This document shows positions 1 through 8,259 of a DNA stretch of 48,526 nt, one piece after another. Within the stretch, counting starts at the first letter, position 1; every line of letters starts with the position of its first letter. The notes under the pieces are model-generated. The model was not told the origin of the DNA. It was given only the letters and a program-made list of their open reading frames with translations, and did not search any database. The stretch is from JANQLU01 sp964434955 (GTDB lineage: Bacteria > Planctomycetota > Planctomycetia > Pirellulales > Pirellulaceae): contig CAYSXI010000014.1 in the NCBI GenBank assembly GCA_964434955.1, positions 1 to 48,526 on the forward strand, given 5' to 3'. The position numbers and the translations under genes are program-made.

Positions 1-2468
1 TACACTCTTTCCTTAGCCAACGTCGGTGGATCAGAAGACTGCTGATAGGCGGCCGACATCACGACTTTCTTGATCAATCGCTTCTGGTCCCAGCCGTGGT
101 CGACAAAATCTCGAGCCAGCCAGTCAAGCAACTGCGGATGAGTCGGTGCTTTGCCTTGGCTCCCAAAATCCTCGGGCGTTCGCACCAGGCCCTCGCCAAA
201 CAACATCTGCCAGATTCGATTCACCGCAACTCGCGAGGTCAACGGATGATCCGATTGAGTGGCCCAGCGTGCCAGATCCAATCGATCCCGCAACTTCACA
301 TCGTCACTGAAACTTTCGAAACGCACGGCGTCGTTCAAAACACTCGGTACACCCGGAAAAACCTGGTCCCCTCGTTGATCGTAAGCCCCGCGATTCAGCA
401 GGAAAGCTTTGCGAGGTTTTTTCGAAGGCTTCATCACCATGATTTCGGTGATCGAATTCTCGATATCATGTTTCTGCTTGAACAATCCCTGAAGCTTCTT
501 GAACTTCTCTCCAGAATCGGAGACGTGAGCCAAATAGTATTCGTACCACTCAATTTTCCAGTCGTCTTTGTAAATCTGTTTCCTGGCTTTCTGCTGATCG
601 TAGTCCCAGAGGATTTGAATCGGGCTCAACCATTTGTCGTAGACTTTGAATTCATCGACTTGCCCTCCGGTGAAGCCACGATCGCGAAAACGTTCGCCAA
701 TCGCGATGTTATTGCCACCGCCGCCGGTGATGTTCTTGGTCAATGAGTCCTGAACGGTTTCTTCAAACCAGTTCTCACCGTTGACATAAATCTGCAAACT
801 TCCAGTGCCCTTTCTTGGCGCACCGGTGTAGGAAAGGGTTACATGAATCCATTCATTGGTGGGAATCTTCTTGCTGCGAACAGAAAGAGCATTACCGGGC
901 CAAAAGTGAATCAGGGAGGCCTGCAGCTTTCCGTCAACGATCAACAATTCGTAGCCTCGACTGCCCGCATCGGTCCAGGCACGGGATCGGTGAAACACGA
1001 CGGCCCGTTCCTTCTGGTCCGGAACTCGCATCCACAACGAAATTGAAAACGGTTGATCACGACGAAAGTTCCCTACGCCGACTCCAACGGCATCATCTCC
1101 CGACAACTGAACGGCGTTGCCAATCTTCCCTTTGACAATCTTGTTTCCGCCATTGGCATTGAATTTTTCGAAATCGAGGTGCTTGATTGGCTTGGGAAGC
1201 ACTGGAACGGGATTTCGCTTACGCCATTCTTTGAATTCCGATTCAAACTTTTTCTGCGGCTCATCCAGATTATCGACCGCTTCAAGAATCTTCTCTTCGA
1301 TTTCCCGTAGCTTCTTTTCCTGGTCCGGGGTTGTCAACTGAAGGGTCGGCGTCGGAATGGAGTTGGTAAAAAACGAATACAATCCCGACTCATCGATGTC
1401 GTCAAAAAATGCGAACAGCTCGTAGTATTCTTTCTGGGATAGCGGATCGTATTTGTGATCGTGGCAGCGAGCACATTCAAAGGTGAGCCCCAAAACACCG
1501 GTCGCGAATGTCTGGGCACGGTCCGCTACATACTCGACGCGAAACTCTTCTTCCGAAGATCCGCCCTCGACTTTTTGTGGATGCAATCGGTTGTAAGTGG
1601 TCGCCAGGATATCGTCTCGACTTGGCTTGGAACCGTCATGCGAAATATCACCGGCCAACTGTTTGCGAATAAACTCATCGTACGGAACATTGTCGTTGTA
1701 AGCGCGGACAACCCAATCCCGCCAGGGCCAAACATAGCGGTCTCGATCGACCTGGTATCCGTATGTGTCGCTGTATCTTGACACGTCCAGCCAGATCGAA
1801 GTCATCCGCTCGCCATAACGCTCGGACGCCAACAAACGGTCAACAACTTTTTCGAAAGCGTTTGCCGACTTGTCGTTCAGAAAATCATTGACCTGCTTTA
1901 AAGTGGGCGGCAGGCCTGTCAAATCGAAAGTGACTCGACGAATCAGATGTTCCTTGGCAGCGGGAGAAGAAGGTTTGAGGCCCTGCTGTTTCATTCTTGC
2001 GAGCAGGAACCGATCAATCTCATGGGACCATGTTGGAAAATCGGGATCCGCGGCGGGAAGTGCCACCTTCTTCGGCAGGCGAACAAAGGACCAATGCTGT
2101 TGCCATTCCGCCCCTTGCTCGATCCAGGTCTTAATCAGCTTCTTTTCGTCATCCGTTAGCTTCAAATTCGATCCTGGCGGAGGCATCAGTTCGTCTTCAT
2201 CGTCGCTGACAATTCGATGCCAAAGTTCACTGTTCTCCAAGTCCTTGGCTTCAACGACTTCGGCAATGCCTTTGGCATTGTCCAGTCGAAGACCCGCTTC
2301 GCGCGTTTCTCCATCCGGGCCATGGCATATATANNNNNNNNNNCGATCGGAAAGTATTGGCTTGATTTGTTTATCAAAGTCAATCTTCTGGCCGCTCGAA
2401 TCCCGGGTTCCGGCCAACAGAATGACAAAAAACAAAAACGCCTTGGTAGTGTTTGTAAATGCGCTCAT
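1..2468 (-). CDS. DUF1549/DUF1553 planctomycete cytochrome c-like protein with LamG-type domain (3' end off window)
   Basis: Translating the minus strand from ATG at 2468 gives a short hydrophobic leader (LFFVILLAG), then a cytochrome-like start (IDFDKQIKPILSDR) running into the N gap and resuming with ICHGPDGETREAGLRLD. A DUF1549-type region follows (GLPPTLKQVNDFLN, ERYGERMTSIWLDVSRYSDT) with a CARCHDHKYDP heme-type motif. A concanavalin-like LamG insert follows (GNAVQLSGDD, ISLWMRV, GGQVDEFKVYDK), then a DUF1553-type end (HPLTSRVAVNRIWQMLFGEG, VMSAAYQQSS) that continues past base 1. Such proteins are abundant in planctomycetes, are probably exported, and are often paired with DUF1501 proteins; the partner would lie off the window. 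Their biochemical role is not settled. The family call is firm, but completeness and the true gap sequence are unknown. Confidence 0.85.
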   Translation of the reverse strand, partial: MSAFTNTTKAFLFFVILLAGTRDSSGQKIDFDKQIKPILSDXXXXYICHGPDGETREAGLRLDNAKGIAEVVEAKDLENSELWHRIVSDDEDELMPPPGSNLKLTDDEKKLIKTWIEQGAEWQQHWSFVRLPKKVALPAADPDFPTWSHEIDRFLLARMKQQGLKPSSPAAKEHLIRRVTFDLTGLPPTLKQVNDFLNDKSANAFEKVVDRLLASERYGERMTSIWLDVSRYSDTYGYQVDRDRYVWPWRDWVVRAYNDNVPYDEFIRKQLAGDISHDGSKPSRDDILATTYNRLHPQKVEGGSSEEEFRVEYVADRAQTFATGVLGLTFECARCHDHKYDPLSQKEYYELFAFFDDIDESGLYSFFTNSIPTPTLQLTTPDQEKKLREIEEKILEAVDNLDEPQKKFESEFKEWRKRNPVPVLPKPIKHLDFEKFNANGGNKIVKGKIGNAVQLSGDDAVGVGVGNFRRDQPFSISLWMRVPDQKERAVVFHRSRAWTDAGSRGYELLIVDGKLQASLIHFWPGNALSVRSKKIPTNEWIHVTLSYTGAPRKGTGSLQIYVNGENWFEETVQDSLTKNITGGGGNNIAIGERFRDRGFTGGQVDEFKVYDKWLSPIQILWDYDQQKARKQIYKDDWKIEWYEYYLAHVSDSGEKFKKLQGLFKQKHDIENSITEIMVMKPSKKPRKAFLLNRGAYDQRGDQVFPGVPSVLNDAVRFESFSDDVKLRDRLDLARWATQSDHPLTSRVAVNRIWQMLFGEGLVRTPEDFGSQGKAPTHPQLLDWLARDFVDHGWDQKRLIKKVVMSAAYQQSSDPPTLAKERV
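2334..2343. other. 10-N assembly gap
   Basis: Ten Ns interrupt the cytochrome-like motif of the DUF1553 gene. The frame before and after stays open across exactly ten bases. Four unknown bases would also keep frame and would allow a canonical C-Y-I-C-H heme motif, so the length is probably nominal. Confidence 0.95.
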
Positions 2469-2591
2469 GATTCTGGCATTTTAGCACAAGCAATCGCACA
2501 CCGATGAGCGGGGCTCGAATCCAAATCAAATGAATGAAATTGGTCAACGAATTTCCGGCGCGTGCGGGGGACTCAGCCGAAAAAGGAAGGA

Positions 2592-2981
2592 CTATTCTTC
2601 GCTGTCTTGCCGAGATTTCGGCTTGCCGCTCATCTTTCGCAATATCCAGTTAACGCTTGAACCAACGACAATCACCCCAATCACGATTGGAACGATTCTC
2701 GGCCGCACCGCCAGGACAAAAAGAACCACGAGGATCGCACCCATGAAAAGACTGCCGCCGTATCGAAACAAAGGCTCGATTGTCGGTAGAGCCAACCAAA
2801 GCGCGGTCAGAATCAGTCCGATTCTCCCGACAATGGCCAACGGGATGGAGTGAAGGATGCCCTCCCATCCCATATTGATGTAGCCAATACTCCAGGCAAT
2901 CAAACAACCAAAACCCAGAATTCCCAAAACGACGCGACGCCAAAAAAACGATTGCCGCTGGTTGGTTTTCGGTTTCATCAA
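2592..2981 (-). CDS. small multi-span membrane protein, unknown function
   Basis: This 129-residue protein starts with a basic cytosolic segment (MMKPKTNQRQ) and has about four hydrophobic spans: roughly residues 16-35, 42-62, 75-92 and 93-112. It ends in a charged tail (RKMSGKPKSRQDSEE). I recognise no family or catalytic motif. It lies between the isomerase/epimerase gene and the DUF1553 gene on the same strand, with gaps of about 70 and 120 bases, so co-transcription is possible but not shown. Hydrophobic spans and a charged tail on the cytosolic side make it a credible gene rather than a shadow frame. Its function is unknown. Confidence 0.7.
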   Translation of the reverse strand: MMKPKTNQRQSFFWRRVVLGILGFGCLIAWSIGYINMGWEGILHSIPLAIVGRIGLILTALWLALPTIEPLFRYGGSLFMGAILVVLFVLAVRPRIVPIVIGVIVVGSSVNWILRKMSGKPKSRQDSEE

Positions 2982-3051
2982 GCTTTTGCAGTTTTCGTCT
3001 TGGACATTTTTGGGGTGCGCGTAAAACGCAGCTGACCGGTCATGAAAACGA

Positions 3052-3897
3052 TCAGTTGGACATCTGCATTTTACAACGATTCAACAGATCACGCGCATGC
3101 AAGATTTCCGCCTTTTGTCTTTCCGGCTCCTGAGGAATCTCACGCTCAATGGTCAAAGGTCCCTCGTAACCGATTTCCTGGAGTGTCTGCAGGTAGGCCG
3201 GAATATCGACATCGCCCTCGCCCAGAGGAACCTCCGCTCCCCATTCCTGGCCAGGATTGCCGGCCCAAGTCCCGTCTTTGCAATGCACACTTCGAACGTA
3301 TTTCCCGATCTTTCTCAGCGCTTCCAAAGGCTCGCCGGTTCCGTACAGAATCATGTTGGCCGGATCAAAGTTGACAAACAAGTTGTCAACTTCGACGTCC
3401 TCGATAAACTGCACAAGCGAATCAGCCGTTTCCTGCCCTGTTTCCAAATGCAGGGCCTGGGAATTTGCCTTGCAATGTTGACAAAGCTCACGCGTGACCT
3501 GGACGATTTCTTTGTAATCGGGATCCGAGGTATCGTGAGGCACGAATCCAAGATGTAAAGCAACCACGTCGCAATTAAGCTTGCGAGCAAAGTCAGCGAT
3601 CTCTTTCATTTCCGCGAGCCTGGCCGCCCGCAGATCCTTCGGAACCAATCCGACGGTTTTTTCGACCGTTGGGATATCTGCGTAACTCTCACCGTCAAAG
3701 CCACCAAAGACCGCGGTCAATTCAATTCCCAAATCCGCGATCCTGGTAAGAAACGCCTGGGCGTTCTCATCCGTTCGAGTTGCGGCAGCCGGAGCGTGCA
3801 GTTGAATGGTTGGTATATCCAGTTCACGAGCCACGTCCAGGTGGACCCCAAGTCCCGCGTCGATACTCGTAAAAACCCCAATAGGCCATTTTGTCAT
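3052..3897 (-). CDS. sugar phosphate isomerase/epimerase family protein (AP-endonuclease 2-like TIM barrel)
   Basis: The 281-residue product begins MTKWPIGVFTSIDAGLGVHL and carries typical xylose-isomerase-like TIM-barrel features. These are the early strand ending in HAPAA, the VVALHLGFVPHD segment, LHLETGQE with a metal-ligand-type glutamate, VNFDPANMILYG, a late SVHCKDG and a terminal glutamate-bearing LTIEREI. In this superfamily Glu, Asp, His and Glu bind a divalent metal and the enzymes isomerise or epimerise sugars or inositols. The substrate cannot be read from the sequence. There is no signal peptide, so it is predicted cytosolic. Length and start fit the family. Confidence 0.85.
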   Translation of the reverse strand: MTKWPIGVFTSIDAGLGVHLDVARELDIPTIQLHAPAAATRTDENAQAFLTRIADLGIELTAVFGGFDGESYADIPTVEKTVGLVPKDLRAARLAEMKEIADFARKLNCDVVALHLGFVPHDTSDPDYKEIVQVTRELCQHCKANSQALHLETGQETADSLVQFIEDVEVDNLFVNFDPANMILYGTGEPLEALRKIGKYVRSVHCKDGTWAGNPGQEWGAEVPLGEGDVDIPAYLQTLQEIGYEGPLTIEREIPQEPERQKAEILHARDLLNRCKMQMSN

Positions 3898-4009
3898 TGA
3901 ATTTTCCCGTACGGTTTTGTTTTGCGATTATCGTGATGGCTGCGTGCGCCTTCGTCAAGTGTCGGTGGCGGGCTGTCCTGGGTCGATTCCGCTCTATCTG
4001 AATGCGCAT

Positions 4010-4044
4010 AAAAAAAGCCGCTGGCCGGTCCGGACCAGCGGCTT
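4010..4044 (-). terminator. rho-independent terminator downstream of the secretin gene
   Basis: A 9-bp stem (agccgctgg / ccagcggct, with further pairing in the ccggtccgg loop) is followed on the minus strand by a T run (A run at 4010-4015). It lies about 70 bases beyond the secretin stop codon. T-rich sequence also follows it on the plus strand, so it may work in both directions. Confidence 0.8.
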
Positions 4045-4110
4045 TGCCGCTTTTTTGAAACGTTCTGTTTCAAAAACTGGCGGTCACTCGGACCGCCGAT
4101 ATTTCAAAGC

Positions 4111-7100
4111 TTATTCGCCGACGCTGCCGACTTGAAGCTCTTCTTCTTCAGCCTGGATGATGATCCGTGGCGTAACCATCAGCATCAAGCTTTCCGTTTC
4201 GCGACCGATACCAACGTTCTTGAACAATCGGTTTGCGAATGGCAAGTTACTGAGGAATGGAACACCTCGCTCAACACGGCCTTCGGACAGACGCTTGACG
4301 CCACCGAGAAGGATTGTACCGCCATCAGGAACGCTCACCGTCGTATTCACGTTTGTGAATGAGATGGTTGGCAGCTGAATCGTGGTACCCGTATCAACGG
4401 TCTCCGTTTGGTTGTCGTTCAGGATACGATCGAGGATATCATCGTTGTCCTGATCTTCCTGGTCGTTCGTCGATGACGTTCGAGTCGTTCGTGAACCGTT
4501 GAAGGTAAACGTGTCGACTTGATCGATCTGACTGAAGAACGGTACCAGTGTCATTTTGACAAACCGTCGGTTCGCGGATGCGACTGCCTGAACGTTCAGG
4601 AAAGAACCTTCTGGCAACAGGGTGACGATTGGCTGGTGAGCGACTGCGAAGTCACCGACAACCGGCGTCACACTGGTCACAAATGGTCGCTGTGCACCGT
4701 CGTTGACGCTCGCTACCTGACCATTGAACATGGTCACGATTGGAGCCTGAGTTACGTTCGTTCGTTGGTCACCTTTGACCGCCTGGATCAGGAAGAAGAC
4801 CTCAATGTCACTCAGAATCGCAAAACCAAGGCTGGCTGCGGCTCCAAGATCAGGGTTACCCGTGGCAAACCCAAAGGCCGTCGCTGAACTGTTCTGAACG
4901 AATGGGATGTCCAAGTCACCCGATGGTTGGAAGTTCGCTGGCTCAGGACCGCGACCAACAATCGCACTTGGGTTCGTCGTATCGTTCAAACCGTTCGGAT
5001 CCAAGCCCGTGTTGTCGTTGATTCGGAAGTCGAAGTCGATTCCGATTCGCTCGAAGAAGTCGTCCTGAAGCGTGATGAAGCGAACTTCAACCACGATCTG
5101 GACATCGTTCAACTCACGAAGCTTTTCAAGCAGATCAACAATCTGGTCTTGAACTTCCTGTGTCTGATTAACAATCAAGCTCAAAGTCGATGGGAAGGCG
5201 CGAATGGTACCAAGACCTTCTGCCGACTCCCAAGAGTCTGGAGCAATCGTGTTTTCGATCAAAGAGATCAGTTCCGTAAAGTCCGCTGCCGTGATACCAC
5301 CGAGTTTTGGAGGACCAATCTCGTTGTAAGTCGGCATGCCGTACTGTGGACCGCCGCCTCCGTATCCGCCGAGGTTGAATCCGCCGGACATTTGATTTGG
5401 AAGCTGTTGACCAAGAGCCAATTCTGAAACCGAAGCTTGTCCGCCAGGGAAAGCACCTGAAGTCGGCATCTGAAGTGGAACGCCGGCACCAGAACCTACG
5501 TTTCCGAATCCGCCACCCGCAGAAAACGGAGTGATGAAGTTCATGGAAAGTGGGCTGGTGAAGTTGGGAACTGGCATGATCAGGTCACCCACGTAGTAGG
5601 TTTTCTGAACTTGCTTTTGGTTCTTGGTTTCTTTGTTGGTGATCTTGATGGACTCATCCTGGACGACAAACACAAGTCCGACGTCACCGAGAACCAGGTT
5701 CAAGACGCTTTCAATCGTGATCGGATTTGAGAAATCCTTGACGATTTGCGTGTCGGTTGAAACCTGCTCTTGAGCGAGTGCTTTTTGGTCAAACAGGATG
5801 TTGACACCCGTGGCTTGCGACAGCCGTGCGATGACGTCTGACAGAGGCTCACGGTTGAACGTGCCTTGGAATTTCTGGCTTCGCAACGTATTCCAGATTT
5901 TTGCTTCGGTTTCGCTCGAGTAGCGTCCGGAACCGAATGGCGTTCGTCGTTCACGCAGTTCGCGGAAGTTGGTCGCGAATTGCATTGGAGTTCGATCGTC
6001 ATAAGGAACGCCGATTGCGTCGGCGACGTACATTGCGTCGAGGAACTTCTCTTCTTTCTCAGCTTTGAGATGCTTCATTTCAGCCATGCGTCGCATGAAC
6101 TTGGCTTGTTGAGTCAGGACAACCACGCTTGGGTTTTCCGGATCCAGTTCTTCTGCCTGTCGTGCGATGACTTCCGCTTCTGCAAAGCGACCCTCATCGG
6201 CCAATCGATTGAACGTTTCGAAAAGCTTTTGAACTTCCTTCTCGTTTTCGTGCTTGTTGCGGCGGGCGAGGTGAACTCGTTCCAGTCGCATTTGATTCGT
6301 TTCGTCCAACTCGATTGCCGCAGCGTTCTGTTGGATGAAGCGATTCATTTCTTTCAAGTCACGATCGATAATTCGAAGCAGTGGAGCTTTTGAGCCGTCG
6401 GCCAATTGTGATGTTTCGACTTCACGTCGCAAGTTGTTCAAGTGTTGCAAGGCACCTCGAGGGTTCTTGCGGTTGAGCATTCGCTCAGCGACCGTTCGTT
6501 CCTGAAGAACTTTGCCTTGAAGCTTGCGGAACAAGTCTTGTTGACCACTTCCGATAACTTCTGCTGGAGCCGCCTTGGGTGTGAACTGCTCAGGCTTATC
6601 CTGATTCAACTTGGAAAGATTTTCCTGAACCGACTGTCGCATTTCAGGAGTCATTTCCTCTCGATACTGCCATGCCATCAACATGTATTCGCGAGCTTGC
6701 TTGCGATCATTGGATTTCAGGGCAGCAAGACCTGAACGATAAAGTTGTTCGCCGCGAGGATCGGCGGGCTTGGTACCGGTCGTATCGACCGATGTTTTAT
6801 CGTTGTGACTTACTTGAGCGTTGTGAGTGTTGTCTTTCGTGGAATCGTAGTCCGCGGTAACAACTTGATTCTTGTTATTGGTATTGTTGAAGCTCGCAGG
6901 TTGGACGTTGCTGTCCACTCGTTGTGAAACCTTTTGAATTTCCAGATCCAATTCCCACGGTCGGGTTTCGCCTTTGGCAAACTGGCTATCAGGAACATTC
7001 AAAGCTTTCGCTCGGTTGTTCAAGGACATCGCTGTCTTGGCGTCGCCTTTATCCAAAGCCAATTTGGCCTGGGCAACCAGTCGCGATGCTTCCTTCTTGG

Positions 7101-7671
7101 CGGTTGCGACATCCGACTGGGTTGGCTGAACCGATTTTTGAATCGTCGCCAACAATTGGTCAGGTGTCATTTCGCCCGACTGGTAGGTCGCATCGAACAT
7201 CGACGCTCGCTCAACCAGCATTTTTGCTGCGGCAGTGTCTTTGTACTGCATCAGCACCTGGGCTTGCTGCAAGATGAATCGTGCAGCCTCATTGTTGTAC
7301 GTTGCGGCGTCGCCCTTCTGAGCCATGGTCGCCAACTGGTTGTGGCGATCAATCAGTTTTTGAATTCGGGCTGGGTTGTCGCCGTTTGCGTCATACGCAA
7401 ACTTGCTGTCGACGGCCGATTTGAGGAACTGGCTGGCCTGCTCCAAGTTGCCGGACGCAATAGCGCGGCGAGCTTTTAACAGAATGCCAAGTGCCTCGGC
7501 TTCAGACAGCGTCGAGGGGGTTGTGCCGTTTCCAGCCTGTCCCTGAACCAGGAACTGACCAGAATTGGACGTTTGTCCGGAAAGATTGCCCGTTACGGGA
7601 CCAACGCAAAGCGCAGCCAACGCAAGGCAAAAACTCAAGTGACGGTTGATTCGGCTTAGGGAGGCTCTCAA
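4111..7671 (-). CDS. large secretin (GspD/PilQ type outer-membrane channel) with long N-terminal helical region
   Basis: This 1186-residue exported protein has a signal peptide (RHLSFCLALAALCVGP). Residues of about 35-560 are long, mostly helical and repeat-like (for example GILLKARRAIASGNLEQASQ and EQLYRSGLAALKSNDRKQA), resembling TPR-like packing. An N0/STN-type domain follows (LSDVIARLSQATGVNILFDQ), then a Gly-rich linker and an N1-type domain (RAFPSTLSLIVNQTQEVQDQ). The C-terminal secretin domain carries APIVTMFNGQVASVNDG and the signature VSVPDGGTILLGGVKR. Secretins form the outer-membrane pore of type II secretion and type IV pilus machines. The start is TTG, supported by AAGGAG seven bases upstream and by the lack of a nearby in-frame ATG. 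It lies downstream of the PilM-like operon but is separated from it by a terminator and about 530 bases, so it is probably transcribed separately. It is longer than usual secretins. Confidence 0.9.
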   Translation of the reverse strand: MRASLSRINRHLSFCLALAALCVGPVTGNLSGQTSNSGQFLVQGQAGNGTTPSTLSEAEALGILLKARRAIASGNLEQASQFLKSAVDSKFAYDANGDNPARIQKLIDRHNQLATMAQKGDAATYNNEAARFILQQAQVLMQYKDTAAAKMLVERASMFDATYQSGEMTPDQLLATIQKSVQPTQSDVATAKKEASRLVAQAKLALDKGDAKTAMSLNNRAKALNVPDSQFAKGETRPWELDLEIQKVSQRVDSNVQPASFNNTNNKNQVVTADYDSTKDNTHNAQVSHNDKTSVDTTGTKPADPRGEQLYRSGLAALKSNDRKQAREYMLMAWQYREEMTPEMRQSVQENLSKLNQDKPEQFTPKAAPAEVIGSGQQDLFRKLQGKVLQERTVAERMLNRKNPRGALQHLNNLRREVETSQLADGSKAPLLRIIDRDLKEMNRFIQQNAAAIELDETNQMRLERVHLARRNKHENEKEVQKLFETFNRLADEGRFAEAEVIARQAEELDPENPSVVVLTQQAKFMRRMAEMKHLKAEKEEKFLDAMYVADAIGVPYDDRTPMQFATNFRELRERRTPFGSGRYSSETEAKIWNTLRSQKFQGTFNREPLSDVIARLSQATGVNILFDQKALAQEQVSTDTQIVKDFSNPITIESVLNLVLGDVGLVFVVQDESIKITNKETKNQKQVQKTYYVGDLIMPVPNFTSPLSMNFITPFSAGGGFGNVGSGAGVPLQMPTSGAFPGGQASVSELALGQQLPNQMSGGFNLGGYGGGGPQYGMPTYNEIGPPKLGGITAADFTELISLIENTIAPDSWESAEGLGTIRAFPSTLSLIVNQTQEVQDQIVDLLEKLRELNDVQIVVEVRFITLQDDFFERIGIDFDFRINDNTGLDPNGLNDTTNPSAIVGRGPEPANFQPSGDLDIPFVQNSSATAFGFATGNPDLGAAASLGFAILSDIEVFFLIQAVKGDQRTNVTQAPIVTMFNGQVASVNDGAQRPFVTSVTPVVGDFAVAHQPIVTLLPEGSFLNVQAVASANRRFVKMTLVPFFSQIDQVDTFTFNGSRTTRTSSTNDQEDQDNDDILDRILNDNQTETVDTGTTIQLPTISFTNVNTTVSVPDGGTILLGGVKRLSEGRVERGVPFLSNLPFANRLFKNVGIGRETESLMLMVTPRIIIQAEEEELQVGSVGE

Positions 7672-8206
7672 GGCAACTCTCCTTAGTGCGATGCTTCAAG
7701 AATTTAGGGTTCGTTTATATTTTTCGCTATCACGTTAGCGACAGCGGCTTTTCCGATATCACCACGGATGCATTCGCAAATTGCGCGCTGGGGCATGGAG
7801 CCCGCGCGTGCGAAACTTCCGCGGTTTAATAGGTATCGGAAGAATCCTCGTCAACCTCAAATCTTGCCTAGTCAAATCAACCGGTTTTATTGTTTTTTTT
7901 GTTTTGCCGGCAAACTCTGCTCAAAAAGTACTTTCGATTCCGAAAGGCAGGAACACTGGCCAAAATGAGGGGCGTCGATTCGATCACTGATCAGAGCCCA
8001 TGATTCACTTAGACGAAAAACTGCAAGCGTGCAGATGAAAGCAGGTAAGGCTTGACGATTGAACAGACCTTGCTTGCAAGTCCATCATGGGCTGAAGACT
8101 TCCGTTCCATTCGCCCGCGGAGACCTCGAAATCGAAATGCAAGCATTGAATGGGGCCGGAGTTCGACCTTGGGGTTGCTTGCACAATCCACTTGCCGGCA
8201 CTCCAC
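7672..8206. other. 535-base intergenic region upstream of the secretin gene
   Basis: No gene is supported here. The region follows a terminator and precedes the secretin TTG start, so it should hold the secretin promoter and leader. The only clear signal is the AAGGAG Shine-Dalgarno at about 7680. Short open frames on both strands lack family features and start signals. Confidence 0.5.
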
Positions 8207-8237
8207 AAAAAAAGCCCGGTCGATTTTGACCGGGCTT
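8207..8237 (-). terminator. rho-independent terminator after the PilMNOP-like operon
   Basis: The stem agcccggtc / gaccgggct with a short T-rich loop is followed on the minus strand by seven Ts (A run at 8207-8213). It lies 20 bases past the stop of the 784-residue protein and separates that transcript from the secretin gene. Confidence 0.85.
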
Positions 8238-8259
8238 GTGAGTTTTACTTCGAATCCGA

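Noticed and set aside
2495..2530. tRNA T-arm-like string (ggctcgaatcc)
   Set aside because: No matching acceptor, D or anticodon arms could be found around it on either strand.
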